A stretch of 64,000 nt of DNA, from the NCBI RefSeq assembly GCF_037911585.1, contig NZ_JBAJNS010000001.1:2169001-2233000 (forward strand), in the 5' to 3' direction. Positions 9,126-18,100 of this stretch are shown here, in pieces. Position numbers and translations under genes: made by a program. The notes under the pieces were generated by a model. The model made no database searches, had not been told where the DNA came from, and saw nothing but the letters and a program-made list of their open reading frames with translations. Position 1 is the stretch's first letter. The number at the start of each line of letters is the position of its first letter. This stretch comes from Streptomyces sp. GSL17-111 (GTDB lineage Bacteria; Actinomycetota; Actinomycetes; Streptomycetales; Streptomycetaceae).

Positions 9126-10832
9126 TCACCCCCCGACGATCTCCGGCGCCCCGAGCCGGGCCGCGTCGGCCGTCTGGTCGTCAGGCTGGCGCTGCGACTC
9201 ACGCTCGGCCTCAACACGCTTCTCGTAGTGCTCCACTTCGCGCGCGATCTGCCCCTCGTCCCAGCCCAGCACACCGGCCATCAGCTCCGCGCACTCCCGG
9301 GCGCTGCGCGTCCCCCGGTCGAACGTCTCGATCGAGATGCGCGTACGCCGCGTCAGCACGTCGTCCAGGTGCCGGGCCTGCTCGTGCGAACAGGCGTACA
9401 CGATCTCGGCCTTCAAATAGTCGTCGGCGGCGGGCAGCGGCTCGCCCAGGTGGGGCTCCCGCTCGATGAGGTCGAGGACCTCCTCCGCCAGCGTCCCGTA
9501 GCGGTTGAGCAGGTGCTCGACCCGTGCGACGTGGAGACCGGTGCGGGCGGCCGTCCGCGCGCGGGCGTTCCACCGCGCCGGGTAGCCCTCGGCCCCGGCC
9601 AGCGGCACGTCCTCGGTGCAGCAGGCGGCGACCCGGTGGTCGAGCCCGCGCACGGCCTCGTCGACCGCGTCCTTCGCCATCACCCGGTACGTCGTGTACT
9701 TGCCGCCCGCCACGACGACCATCCCCGGCACCGGGTGCGCGACGGTGTGCTCGCGCGACAGCTTGCTCGTCGCGTCCGACTCCCCGGCCAGCAGCGGGCG
9801 CAGCCCCGCGTAGACCCCCTCCACGTCGTCGCGCGTCAGCGGGGTCGACAGCACCGAGTTGACGCGTTCCAGCAGGTAGTCGATGTCGGCGCTGGACGCC
9901 GCCGGATGCGCCTTGTCCAGCTCCCACCCGGTGTCCGTCGTCCCGACGATCCAGTGCCGGCCCCACGGGATGACGAAGAGCACGCTCTTCTCCGTGCGCA
10001 GGATCAGGCCCGTGGACGAGTTCACCCGATCGCGCGGAACCACCAGGTGAATTCCCTTGGAGGCACGCACGTGGAACTGCCCGCGCTCCGCGATCAGCCC
10101 CTGGGTGTCGTCCGTCCACACCCCGGTCGCGTTGATGACCTGCTGGGCCCGCACCTCGAACTCACCGCCGGACTCCAGGTCCTTCACCCGCGCCCCGACG
10201 ACCCGCTCACCCTCCCGCAGGAAGCCGACGACCCGCGCGCGGTTCGCCGCGTGCGCCCCGTACGAGGCCGCCGTGCGCACGAGCGCCGTCACGAACCGGG
10301 CGTCGTCCGTCTGCGCGTCGTAGTACTGCAAGGCGCCCGCGAGCGCGTCATCCCGCAGGCACGGCGCCACCCGCAGCGCCTTCCGCCGACTCAGGTGCCG
10401 GTGCAGCGGCAGCCCGCGCCCCCGCCCGGAGGACACCGACATCGCGTCGTACAGCGCCACGCCCGAGCCGGCGTACCAGCGCTCCCAGCCCCGGTGCTGC
10501 AACGGGTAGAGGAACGGCACCGGCTTCACCAGGTGCGGGGCGATCCGCTCCAGCAGCAGCCCGCGCTCCTTCAGCGCCTCCCGCACGAGCGCGAAGTCCA
10601 GCATCTCCAGGTAGCGCAGCCCGCCGTGGATGAGCTTGCTGGACCGGCTCGACGTCCCCGACGCCCAGTCCCGCGCCTCCACGATGCCCGTCGACAGCCC
10701 GCGCGTGGCGGCGTCCAGCACCGTGCCGGCGCCGACCACCCCGCCGCCCACCACGAGAACGTCCAGCTCCCGTTCGGCCATTCGGGCGAGGGACTCGGCC
10801 CGTTCCGCCGGTCCCATCGTCGCTGTCCTCAT
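9126..10832 (-). CDS. glpD: Aerobic glycerol-3-phosphate dehydrogenase
   Basis: 568 residues, starting at an ATG with GGGAGG seven bases upstream. The FAD dinucleotide fold VVGGGVVGAGTVLDAATRG is near the N-terminus, followed by the family block SSRSSKLIHGGLRYLE. The C-terminal helical domain is typical of GlpD/GlpA-type enzymes. It oxidises sn-glycerol 3-phosphate to dihydroxyacetone phosphate and passes electrons to the quinone pool at the membrane. No glpF or glpK lies beside it, so this is a stand-alone copy. It is divergent from the nucleotide-sugar dehydrogenase gene across a 188-base AT-richer gap that may hold both promoters. Confidence 0.93.
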   Translation of the reverse strand: MRTATMGPAERAESLARMAERELDVLVVGGGVVGAGTVLDAATRGLSTGIVEARDWASGTSSRSSKLIHGGLRYLEMLDFALVREALKERGLLLERIAPHLVKPVPFLYPLQHRGWERWYAGSGVALYDAMSVSSGRGRGLPLHRHLSRRKALRVAPCLRDDALAGALQYYDAQTDDARFVTALVRTAASYGAHAANRARVVGFLREGERVVGARVKDLESGGEFEVRAQQVINATGVWTDDTQGLIAERGQFHVRASKGIHLVVPRDRVNSSTGLILRTEKSVLFVIPWGRHWIVGTTDTGWELDKAHPAASSADIDYLLERVNSVLSTPLTRDDVEGVYAGLRPLLAGESDATSKLSREHTVAHPVPGMVVVAGGKYTTYRVMAKDAVDEAVRGLDHRVAACCTEDVPLAGAEGYPARWNARARTAARTGLHVARVEHLLNRYGTLAEEVLDLIEREPHLGEPLPAADDYLKAEIVYACSHEQARHLDDVLTRRTRISIETFDRGTRSARECAELMAGVLGWDEGQIAREVEHYEKRVEAERESQRQPDDQTADAARLGAPEIVGG

Positions 10833-10933
10833 CGTTGCCTCCCGGGTGTCGCACCGTCGTCAGGCCCACACGTCGATGCTCCCCCATGACGCCGACCTTG
10901 ACCCGCTCGTTGTCCACAGCCTGCGTAATCCAC

Positions 10934-10950
10934 CATATCTGTCATATATG
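10934..10950. promoter_or_regulatory. AT-rich imperfect palindrome in divergent promoter region
   Basis: Within the glpD/nucleotide-sugar dehydrogenase gap the sequence CATATCTGTCATATATG has matching CATAT and ATATG ends. It is the only AT-rich patch in the gap. It may be an operator or overlapping -10 boxes; the regulator is unknown. Confidence 0.3.
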
Positions 10951-11020
10951 CGCTTAACCTGACGTAGCGGTTCATAGCGCTGGCCGCCCGGGGACTCGTC
11001 AGGGGAAGGGAATCGCCGTC

Positions 11021-12283
11021 ATGCCCGCAGATCTCGCCGTTGTCGGCCTCGGACATCTCGGCCTCCCCGCAGCCCAGGCCGCGACGGCGGCGGGCATCAG
11101 CACCATCGGCTACGACGCCGACGAACGCGCCGTCACCGACCTGGCCACCGGACGCCAGCCGCCCTGCGGCACCCTGACGGCCGCCGACATCCGCCGCATG
11201 CTCTCCACCGGCTTCGCCCCCACCGCCGACCCGGCCGCCCTCGGCCGCGTCCGCACCGCCCTCCTCTGCGCCCCGACGCCGCTGGGAGCCGACGGCGCCC
11301 TGGACCTCACCGCCGTCCGCGCCGCCGCCACCACCCTCGCCGCGCACCTGCGCCCCCGGACGACGGTCGTCGTCGAGTCGGCCGTCTACCCCGGCACCAC
11401 CGAGACCGAGATCCGCACCCTCCTCGAACGCGGCTCCGGCCTCCGCGCGGGCCACGACTTCCACCTCGCCGTCTGCCCCGCCCGCCTCGACCCCGGCAAC
11501 CGCGCCTTCCGGCACAGCGCCGTCCCCCGCGTCATCGGCGGCTACACCCCCGCCTGCACCGAGGCCGCCGCCGCCGTCTACGGCCGCCTCACCGACAAGG
11601 TGGTGCGCGCCCGGGGCCTGCGCGAGGCCGAGACGACGCACCTGCTGGAAGTCAACTACCGGCACCTCAACATCGCCCTGGCCAACGAGATGGCGATCCT
11701 CTGCCACGACCTGGACGTCGACCTGTGGGACGTCATCCGCTGCGCCGAGACGAAACCCTTCGGCTTCGCCCCCTTCCGCCCCGGGCCCGGCGTCGGCGGC
11801 CACGCCGCGCCCGTCGACCCCAACTACCTCGCCTACCGCAACCGCACCCTCGGCCACCCGCTCCGCCTGGTCGAGCTGGCCCGCGAGGTCAACGACCGGA
11901 TGCCGCGCTACATCACCCAGCGCGCGACGACCCTGCTCAACGAGCACGGCAAGTCCGCACGCGGCGCCCGCATCCTCCTCCTCGGCGTCACCTACAAGCC
12001 CGACCTCGCCGACCAGGCCGGCTCCCCCGCCCGCGAGATCGCCACCCGCCTCCTCGACCTCGGCGCGCAGCTCAGCTACCACGACCCGCACGTCCCGCAG
12101 TGGCACGCGGCCGGCCGCCCCATCCCCCGCGCCGACAGCCTCTACGACACGGCCGGCGCCGCCGACCTCACCCTCCTCCTCCAACCCCACCGCACCTACG
12201 ACCTCGCGGGGCTGGCCGCCAAGGCCCAACTCCTCCTCGACACCCGCGGCACCACCCCCACCGGCACGGCGTACCGGCTCTGA
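11021..12283 (+). CDS. UDP-glucose/GDP-mannose dehydrogenase family protein lacking the catalytic Cys
   Basis: 420 residues with the three-part layout of nucleotide-sugar 6-dehydrogenases. An NAD-binding N-domain (VVGLGHLGLPAAQAA) and the SAVYPGTTE motif come first. The central helix block LLEVNYRHLNIALANEMA follows, and the C-terminal domain contains ILLLGVTYKPDLADQ. The active-site motif normally reads GGHCIPVDP; here it is GGHAAPVDP, with Ala at residue 262. The usual SPER block reads CPARLDPGN, so its acidic residue is also lost. Without the thiol the two-step oxidation to a uronic acid should fail. The protein may stop at the aldehyde, act on another substrate, or be non-catalytic. No glycosyltransferase or sugar operon is nearby. 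Confidence 0.82.
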   Translation: MPADLAVVGLGHLGLPAAQAATAAGISTIGYDADERAVTDLATGRQPPCGTLTAADIRRMLSTGFAPTADPAALGRVRTALLCAPTPLGADGALDLTAVRAAATTLAAHLRPRTTVVVESAVYPGTTETEIRTLLERGSGLRAGHDFHLAVCPARLDPGNRAFRHSAVPRVIGGYTPACTEAAAAVYGRLTDKVVRARGLREAETTHLLEVNYRHLNIALANEMAILCHDLDVDLWDVIRCAETKPFGFAPFRPGPGVGGHAAPVDPNYLAYRNRTLGHPLRLVELAREVNDRMPRYITQRATTLLNEHGKSARGARILLLGVTYKPDLADQAGSPAREIATRLLDLGAQLSYHDPHVPQWHAAGRPIPRADSLYDTAGAADLTLLLQPHRTYDLAGLAAKAQLLLDTRGTTPTGTAYRL

Positions 12284-12457
12284 GCACCTCCGGAGGCTCC
12301 GTAAGAACGCCCCATGCCCGCACGAGGCAACGGAGAAGCCGCGCACGGCCACGTCCGACACGAAGGCGTGAGAGAACCGCGCCCGCCCGGTTCCTCCCCT
12401 CCCACCCGCCGTTGAGCACCGTGCCCGCCGCGCGGCGGGCACGAGAGGAGAGACGAC

Positions 12458-13036
12458 GTGAGGAAGAACGTGACGGGCCGTCGCCTGGGCTTCGCCGTGG
12501 CCGCCCTGGCCCTGGCCGCGACCGGCCTGGCCGGGACCGCCGGGACGGCGGCCGCCGACACCACGGTGCGAACGGTGGTGGGTCCCGAGATGAAGGCCGG
12601 CGAGACCAGCTACGCCCAGTGCCCCACGGGCACCCAGCTCATCGGCGGCGGCTACGCCGCGAACGGCGTCTTCGCCAACAACGGCGACCTGCTCGACACC
12701 GTCGACGTCTCGGCCCCCTCCGCCTACCGGCAGGGCGCCTGGGCCGCCCAGGTCCACAACGGGACGATCAGGGCGTACGCCCTGTGCGACAGCGCGTCGG
12801 CACCCACGAAGGCCGTCGCCGGCCCGTCCGTCGACTCCTCCCAGACCTCCTACGCCCAGTGCCCCGAGAACACGAGCCTGATCTCCGGTGGCTTCGTGAT
12901 GAGCCCGTCCTACAGCTACGGCGGCGCCGCCTACGACATGATCGAGGTCAACGCGCCCTCCCAGTACCGGCAGAACGCCTGGGCCGCCAAGGCCGCCAGC
13001 GGCTACGCCGCCGCCTACGCCCTCTGCCGCAGCTGA
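12458..13036 (+). CDS. Secreted protein with two tandem homologous domains
   Basis: 192 residues from a GTG preceded by GAGAGGAGAG. A signal peptide is evident: basic start, hydrophobic core, and an Ala-rich region ending near TAAA before DTTV. The mature part consists of two copies of about 70 residues. Each copy has the order TSYAQCP, then L-I-x-GG, then APSxYRQxAWAA and finally AYALC. Both copies have one Cys near each end, which suggests a disulfide in each repeat. No enzyme motif is visible. It is probably an exported protein of unknown role. A hairpin follows the stop. Confidence 0.8.
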   Translation: MRKNVTGRRLGFAVAALALAATGLAGTAGTAAADTTVRTVVGPEMKAGETSYAQCPTGTQLIGGGYAANGVFANNGDLLDTVDVSAPSAYRQGAWAAQVHNGTIRAYALCDSASAPTKAVAGPSVDSSQTSYAQCPENTSLISGGFVMSPSYSYGGAAYDMIEVNAPSQYRQNAWAAKAASGYAAAYALCRS

Positions 13037-13055
13037 CCCCGCACACCCCACCCCC

Positions 13056-13080
13056 GGCCCGGCGCCCCCAGCGCCGGGCC
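13056..13080. terminator. Hairpin between convergent genes
   Basis: Perfect 10-base arms (GGCCCGGCGC and complement) around a five-base loop, 20 bases after the secreted-protein stop and just before the end of the minus-strand micro-operon. Confidence 0.7.
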
Positions 13081-13089
13081 GCCGTACGT

Positions 13090-13281
13090 TCAACGCTCCC
13101 CCTCAGCCACCCCACCACGCCGTTCCCGGCCCTCAGCCCCCTCGCACCGGCCACAGCGGCACGGCGGCCACCCGGAGAACTCCGGAACCCACTCCTGCGC
13201 CGTCGGCCGCCTCACCTCACGCGTCGAGAGCACCGTCCGCCTGCCGTCCGCGCCGAGGCGGTAGACCGTCATCGTCATCAT
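13090..13281 (-). CDS. Small hypothetical protein, last gene of three-gene micro-operon
   Basis: 63 residues beginning MMTMTVYRLGADGRR, with GAGGAG six bases before the ATG. The frame is open further upstream, but the Shine-Dalgarno site and the overlap with the preceding stop fix this start. A C-terminal CRCGRCEG stretch has three closely spaced cysteines that could bind metal. Its start codon overlaps the stop of the preceding gene (ATGATG/TGA), so translation is probably coupled. I do not recognise a family; such small genes often lie beside XRE-type regulators in Streptomyces. Confidence 0.6.
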   Translation of the reverse strand: MMTMTVYRLGADGRRTVLSTREVRRPTAQEWVPEFSGWPPCRCGRCEGAEGRERRGGVAEGER

Positions 13282-13409
13282 GGCCGCTCCTCTTCCGCGA
13301 GGTCCGCGCAGAGGGCACGCGGCATCCCGTGCCAGATCCCGGTCACTCCCCCGGACACCGCGACGACGACCAGCATGACAGCGGCCGCTTCCACCACGCC
13401 CCGCGTCAC
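13278..13409 (-). CDS. Small single-pass membrane protein (43 aa), middle gene of micro-operon
   Basis: A GTG at 13409 overlaps the stop of the upstream gene as GTGA, and the TGA at 13278-13280 overlaps the start of the next gene. Translation gives 43 residues with one clear hydrophobic segment (VEAAAVMLVVVAVSGGVTGI) followed by a short polar tail ending EEERP. Overlap at both ends and conserved strand support expression as a coupled set. The function is unknown. Confidence 0.5.
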   Translation of the reverse strand: MTRGVVEAAAVMLVVVAVSGGVTGIWHGMPRALCADLAEEERP

Positions 13410-13552
13410 GCCATCCCCTCCGCCCTACACGCCGCGTTGAGCTGGGCAGCCACCATCTCGGGACGGACCATGGCCGTGACGTCGTCGTCGCCGGGCAGCC
13501 AGACAACACAGCGTGCCCCGCCCGACAGGAACGGCGACGACCAAACCAACAC
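13406..13552 (-). CDS. Small hypothetical protein, first gene of micro-operon
   Basis: 48 residues if read from the GTG at 13552, which has an AGAGGCAGG-like site ahead of it; a longer frame to 13657 lacks a good ribosome site. The segment ARCVVWLPGDDDVTAMV followed by EMVAAQLNAACRAEG looks like a short folded domain. It is divergent from the frameshifted XRE regulator. That arrangement suggests that the regulator once controlled this micro-operon. Confidence 0.5.
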   Translation of the reverse strand: MLVWSSPFLSGGARCVVWLPGDDDVTAMVRPEMVAAQLNAACRAEGMA

Positions 13553-13739
13553 AACGACCCTGCCTCTGACGACGCGTGCGGGCCCGGCAAAACTGCCGAC
13601 CCGACGCCACCCCAAGCGCCCCACCTCTCCCCTGAAGCCCCGCATTCTTCGCAACACGACACCGCCCCTTCATGGAGTCCGAACACCAACCGCTCCAGAC
13701 TCGCGGTGAACGGCGCACTCACACGGCGGCTGACAAGAC

Positions 13740-13785
13740 GTCATGTCGGCGACGGCTAGGGCGTCATTTCGGTGTCATAGGCGAC
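13740..13785. promoter_or_regulatory. Repeated GTCAT boxes upstream of the XRE regulator
   Basis: Three GTCAT-containing copies (GTCATGTCGGCGAC, GTCATTTCGG, GTCATAGGCGAC) are packed in 46 bases between the divergent micro-operon and the XRE gene. They may be an autoregulatory operator. This is inference from repetition alone. Confidence 0.3.
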
Positions 13786-13809
13786 GCAAGCGGCGTACCG
13801 TAGCGAGGC

Positions 13810-14564
13810 ATGACGACACCGAACAGCGCTCTGCGTGCCGCCCGGATGGGGCTTCTGATGAGTCAGGACGACCTGGCCCGCGCGCTACGCGAAGCAGGCG
13901 TACCGGGCGCCTCCAAGCGCCTCGTCCAGAGGTGGGAGGCCGGGACGATCACCAGCCCACGCCCCTGTACGCCAAGGCCCTCGAACGCGTCACCGGACTT
14001 CCCATCGAAGCACTCGGCTTCCCCCCGATCGCCGCCCTCGCCCGCGTCACGGACGACGGCCACGGCGGTCACGACACGGCCCCCGCCACTACCGCAACAG
14101 GCTTCCGCCCTTCCCCCTCACCCACCACATCGACCGCCTCACCCCGCACCAACTACTCCGGCGTCTGGCTCTCACGCTACGAGTACTTCAGTTCCGGCCG
14201 GGACGCCGTCTTCACTGGCCTGCACTACGTCGTGATCCTCCAACACGGAACCCGCCTGACCGTCCGCAGCCTCCCCGGCTCCTCACCGTCACCCCTGACG
14301 ATGGACCTTGAGGCCGACCGGAACATCGTCACCGGCACCTGGACCGAGCGGACCGCCGACGACAGCTACTACCGAGGCGCCCGCTACCACGGCGCCGTCC
14401 AACTCCTCGCGGAACCCACCGGCCGCCGCATGACCGGCAAATGGGTCGGCTTCGGCAAGGAGTTCGACATCAACACCGGCCCCTGGGAACTCACCCTCCA
14501 AGACTCCTCCACGACCAAACCCACCCTGGACACCTACAACCGCCAACCACTGAGCACTGAATAG
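13810..14564 (+). pseudogene. XRE-family regulator interrupted by a one-base frameshift
   Basis: The first frame begins MTTPNSALRAARMG and encodes an N-terminal helix-turn-helix up to RWEAGTITSPRP. The family-like continuation (LYAKALERVTGLPIEALGF, then a beta-rich domain with GVWLSRYEYFSSGR and GLHYVVILQHG) is in another frame and runs to 14564. The switch falls at the C-run at 13962-13965. One extra C there would restore a single ~250-residue protein. The break could be a true mutation or a sequencing error in a homopolymer. The DNA-binding part and the putative sensor part are otherwise intact. No good ribosome site precedes the ATG, so the mRNA may be leaderless. Confidence 0.72.
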
Positions 14565-14630
14565 CTCCACCACTGCATGAACATGTCCAAGTAATACTAA
14601 CGCACGCATCACACCGACGACCACATAGCC

Positions 14631-15092
14631 CTAAACGGACTCTTGAGAGATGCAAAAATTTACAAGTTTCTTCTCTCGGATAGCATTCCAAACAGAGTCT
14701 CGCTTCACCAATCCGAGCCACTCACCGAAGCGCGCCTCGTCCTCATAGAAGCACCAGGAACTGTGGCTTGCCAGGGATCGCAGAGACGCGTCAACTGAGT
14801 ACTGGTATTCAAGCTGAACTTGCGAGTACCCCTCATGCTCTCCCCCAGCGTCAACGATTTCCATCTGCCGCACGAACCCCACGGCAAATACAGGCTCAGA
14901 GTACCAGTTCACTTCGCCATACTGGAAAAGAAAGCCATCCGAGTCGGACTCGTTCGGCACGTCGAACTGAACTCGCGCGAAACTAGCGATAGCATCCATG
15001 GCATCTTGGAAATTGGGAACCCCTGACCCTGAGGTCAACTCGTCAACGATACTTAGCAGAACGCTTTGCGCAGAGCCGACTGGTCGCTTCAT
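14631..15092 (-). CDS. Putative immunity protein for the adjacent RHS-AHH toxin
   Basis: 153 residues from the ATG at 15092, preceded by GAGGG. A TTG at 15149, preceded by GAGGTG, is also possible and would bring the start to 18 bases after the toxin stop. The product is acidic and rich in Phe/Tyr/Trp (QYGEVNWYSEPVF, SSWCFYEDEARFGEW), without signal peptide or membrane helix. I recognise no family. Position directly after the toxin, same strand and the same AT-richer composition all point to a cognate immunity protein. Coding seems real because the codon pattern is coherent over the whole frame. Confidence 0.62.
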   Translation of the reverse strand: MKRPVGSAQSVLLSIVDELTSGSGVPNFQDAMDAIASFARVQFDVPNESDSDGFLFQYGEVNWYSEPVFAVGFVRQMEIVDAGGEHEGYSQVQLEYQYSVDASLRSLASHSSWCFYEDEARFGEWLGLVKRDSVWNAIREKKLVNFCISQESV

Positions 15093-15167
15093 CGATCGTA
15101 TCCCTCGAACTGATCTATCGCGAATTAACGAAATCGTAGACGCACCCAAATGGACTACACCTCAAGC

Positions 15168-18100
15168 TTAGGGCCACCTCCCGTCCTGCAACTGACCTCG
15201 CAGATGTTGTAGAACGTCTCGAGCCTCTTTTGCATTTCTCGCACCGCCGATCATCTTGTTTACGTAAGCGTAGTAGTCGTTCGTGTGTATTCGCGAGTGA
15301 ACGGATGCACCTGTCGGGTTTGCCGACTTGGACCCGCGTGGCAAGAACACACCGTTACTAGCATCGTTGATGTCTATTCCGAAGCTCGCGAGTCGCTGAC
15401 GTGCAGCTGCAGCCTTCGGTGAAGTACTGGCCACGATATGATGCGCAGCAGATTCCGCAGGCCGCGCGGCACCACTAGTTTGAAGGTTGTCGCTGAGAAT
15501 CTTGGCATTACTGGAACAGTTCGCATTGTGAACGAGGACGGCAGTTGCCCCGACCAGCACATAGTACGTGTGCTGGTCGCTGATTGTCAGGTTGTGGACT
15601 ACTGAGTGAGCAGCGCTGCGCCTGACGGCTGAGATCTGAACCTTGGTGCCTGCGCTCGTTTGCAGCCATTGCCCTGGTTTCAGGTCTTCGGCGTCGAGCC
15701 AGGCCTCGGCTTGAGGGACCCAGAATGGGTGATTGGCTGTTGCAGTCAGCGTGTTTGTGGACTCTCCACGGTCATCATCGGAAGTCTTAACGGTTATGCG
15801 GATAAGTTCTTTTTGGCCTTCGCCCTTGATGACCGCAGTTACCGTCTGGCTGCTCGTTTCACCAGACGACGCGTCTCCAGCAAGTACGCGATCACCGTTC
15901 GCCAGCTCTTCGATGGGTTTGACGGAACCATCAGCCATGAGAACGCCGGTGCCTGGAACGAAGCTATTGCAACTCCCTCGTCGCAGTGCAGGCGATCGGC
16001 CGGGTGTAACGCCGAAGGCGCCAAAACCCATAGATACCGCGCCTGAGGTGGTCCACATTTCGTCCGGGCAACCGCCGGCCTCGTGACAGGCGAAACCAAC
16101 CGCCTGATAGACGCTGTAGGCATTGGAAGGCACTGATGTGTCCTCGTAGCACCTACCGTCTGGGCGGTAGCACAGTTCTTTCAGCTTGGAGAAGAGAAAG
16201 TCACGGAATTCAGGGACGATGCCCTTGTGTTCCACGGGGACGTAAACGCTGTGGTAAACGAAAATGTAGCCGTCCCCATCCCAGTCAACGCCCGTGGAGC
16301 CTTCCTCTTCATAAGTGGAAACCTGGCTCTTCCAGTCGTTGTAATACGTCTTCTGCTGCGTGAGCAGACCCTTGTACGCCGGGGTAGGCCGATTGTTGGC
16401 GTCACGGAGGCCCTGGTGCTGCTGGGTGCTGTGCAGTACTTGCTGGTTGCCGTAGCCCTGGCCCGTCGCGTCGTCCCAGATCATGAGGCCCGTGGGGTCG
16501 GACTTGGTGACCGGGTTGTTGTTGGCGTAGGCGTAGCCGTTCATCTGGAGTGGGTCGGTGATGTCGATGATCGGGTCGACGGAGATGAAGCGGCCGGTGG
16601 TGGGGTCGTACTCGCGGGCGCCGATGTGGGTCAGGCCGGTGAGGGGGTCGTCGATACCGGTGCCGAGGAAGGAGTCGCGGCCGGGCCAGGCGGTGGGCTC
16701 CTCGCCCCGGGGGTTGCCGAACGGGTCGAACTTCCGCCGCGCCACCGTCATGTTCGCGTCCAGCGTCACCGCCGTCGTGGCCGTGTTGTGGTGGTCGGAC
16801 GCCAGGACGGACAGCTCGTGGTCGTCCAGGTCCGCGCTGCCGCCGGTGGTGCGGACGGTGGTCGGCGCGCCGGGGTGGGTGTAGTAGCGGCGGGCCTCGA
16901 TGGCGCGGCCGGCGGTGTCGACGGTGACCTGGGCGTCGCCGAGGAAGAGGGTGGAGTCGGTGGCGGTCGTCTCGATGAGGCGGTTGCCGTCGGCGTCGTA
17001 GAGGTAGGAGACGTCGTCGACGCCGTCGCCCGTGGTGTCGGTGGCGGTGAGCTTGTTGTCGGGGCTCCACGTGAGCTGTTGTGTGTCACCTCCGATCTGG
17101 CGCTCCGTGGTGTTGCCCGTGGTGTCGTAGGCGTAGGTCTGGAGGCTTTCGACGGTCCCGGTGGTGTCGACCTCGGTGGAGTTGACGGCGGTCAGGGCGT
17201 GGGGCTGGGGGCCGTCGTAGCTGTAGGTGTGGGTGTCGGTGAGCGCCGGGTCGGTGAGGTCGTGCTCGGTGAGCTGGGTCCGGTTGCCGATGGCGTCGTA
17301 CTCGTAGGTGTGCCAGTAGCCGTCGCCGTCGGGGCCGAGGGTGAGGTCCGCGGGGTCGGGGGCGGAGTCGCGGGCGCCCGTCGCGCGGGGGCAGCCGCCG
17401 GTGGCAGCGGTCCAGGCGTGGCGGAGCTGGCCGATGGCGTTGTAGCTGAAGCACTGCCGGTCGCGCATGACCGGGGTGGCGATGTCGGTGATGTAGGTGA
17501 CGTTGCCGACGATGTCGTAGCCGTACCAGTTGTCGGACAGTCGGTGCGGGCCGGACTTCTCGCGGTCGGTGACGTGGCGGTCCAGGCGCCGGGTGTTCGG
17601 GTCGTACTCGTAGGTGGACCAGATCCGCTGCGGCGCCTCGCCGGAGACGGTCCGCAGGACCTCGCCGTAGGGGCTGTAGTGGGTGCCGCCGGTGTACCAG
17701 TCCAGCCCGGAGGTGGTGATCGGTGAGCCCTCGCCGTCGTAGCGGGTGATCACCTTCTCGGAGTGCAGACCGCCCGGCGTCGAGGGCAGTGTGCTCGTCT
17801 CCGGCTTTCCGGTCTCGGTGTAGGTCTGCCGGTACTCGTAGGTGCCGGCCAGGCCCGCCGTCTTCGGCGTCATGGGGATGGTGAGCCGCGTCCCCGTCGG
17901 CCGGTACTCGAGGTCGTAGCCGGTGACTTCGGTGGTGTACGCGGCGCCGTCGGTGTAGCGGGTGGAGGCGACGGGGAGGCCCTCGGCCTGGAGGAGGGTG
18001 TCGTAGGTCCAGGTGGCGACGAGGGGGCCGGTGGCGGAGTCGTCGCGCAGGTGGGTCTTGCGGCCGAGGACGTCGTAGGTGGTGTGACGCGTCTGGCCGC

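Noticed and set aside
8166..10889. Long plus-strand open frame across the kinase head and glpD
   Set aside because: Antisense shadow; glpD and the kinase have full motif sets on the minus strand.
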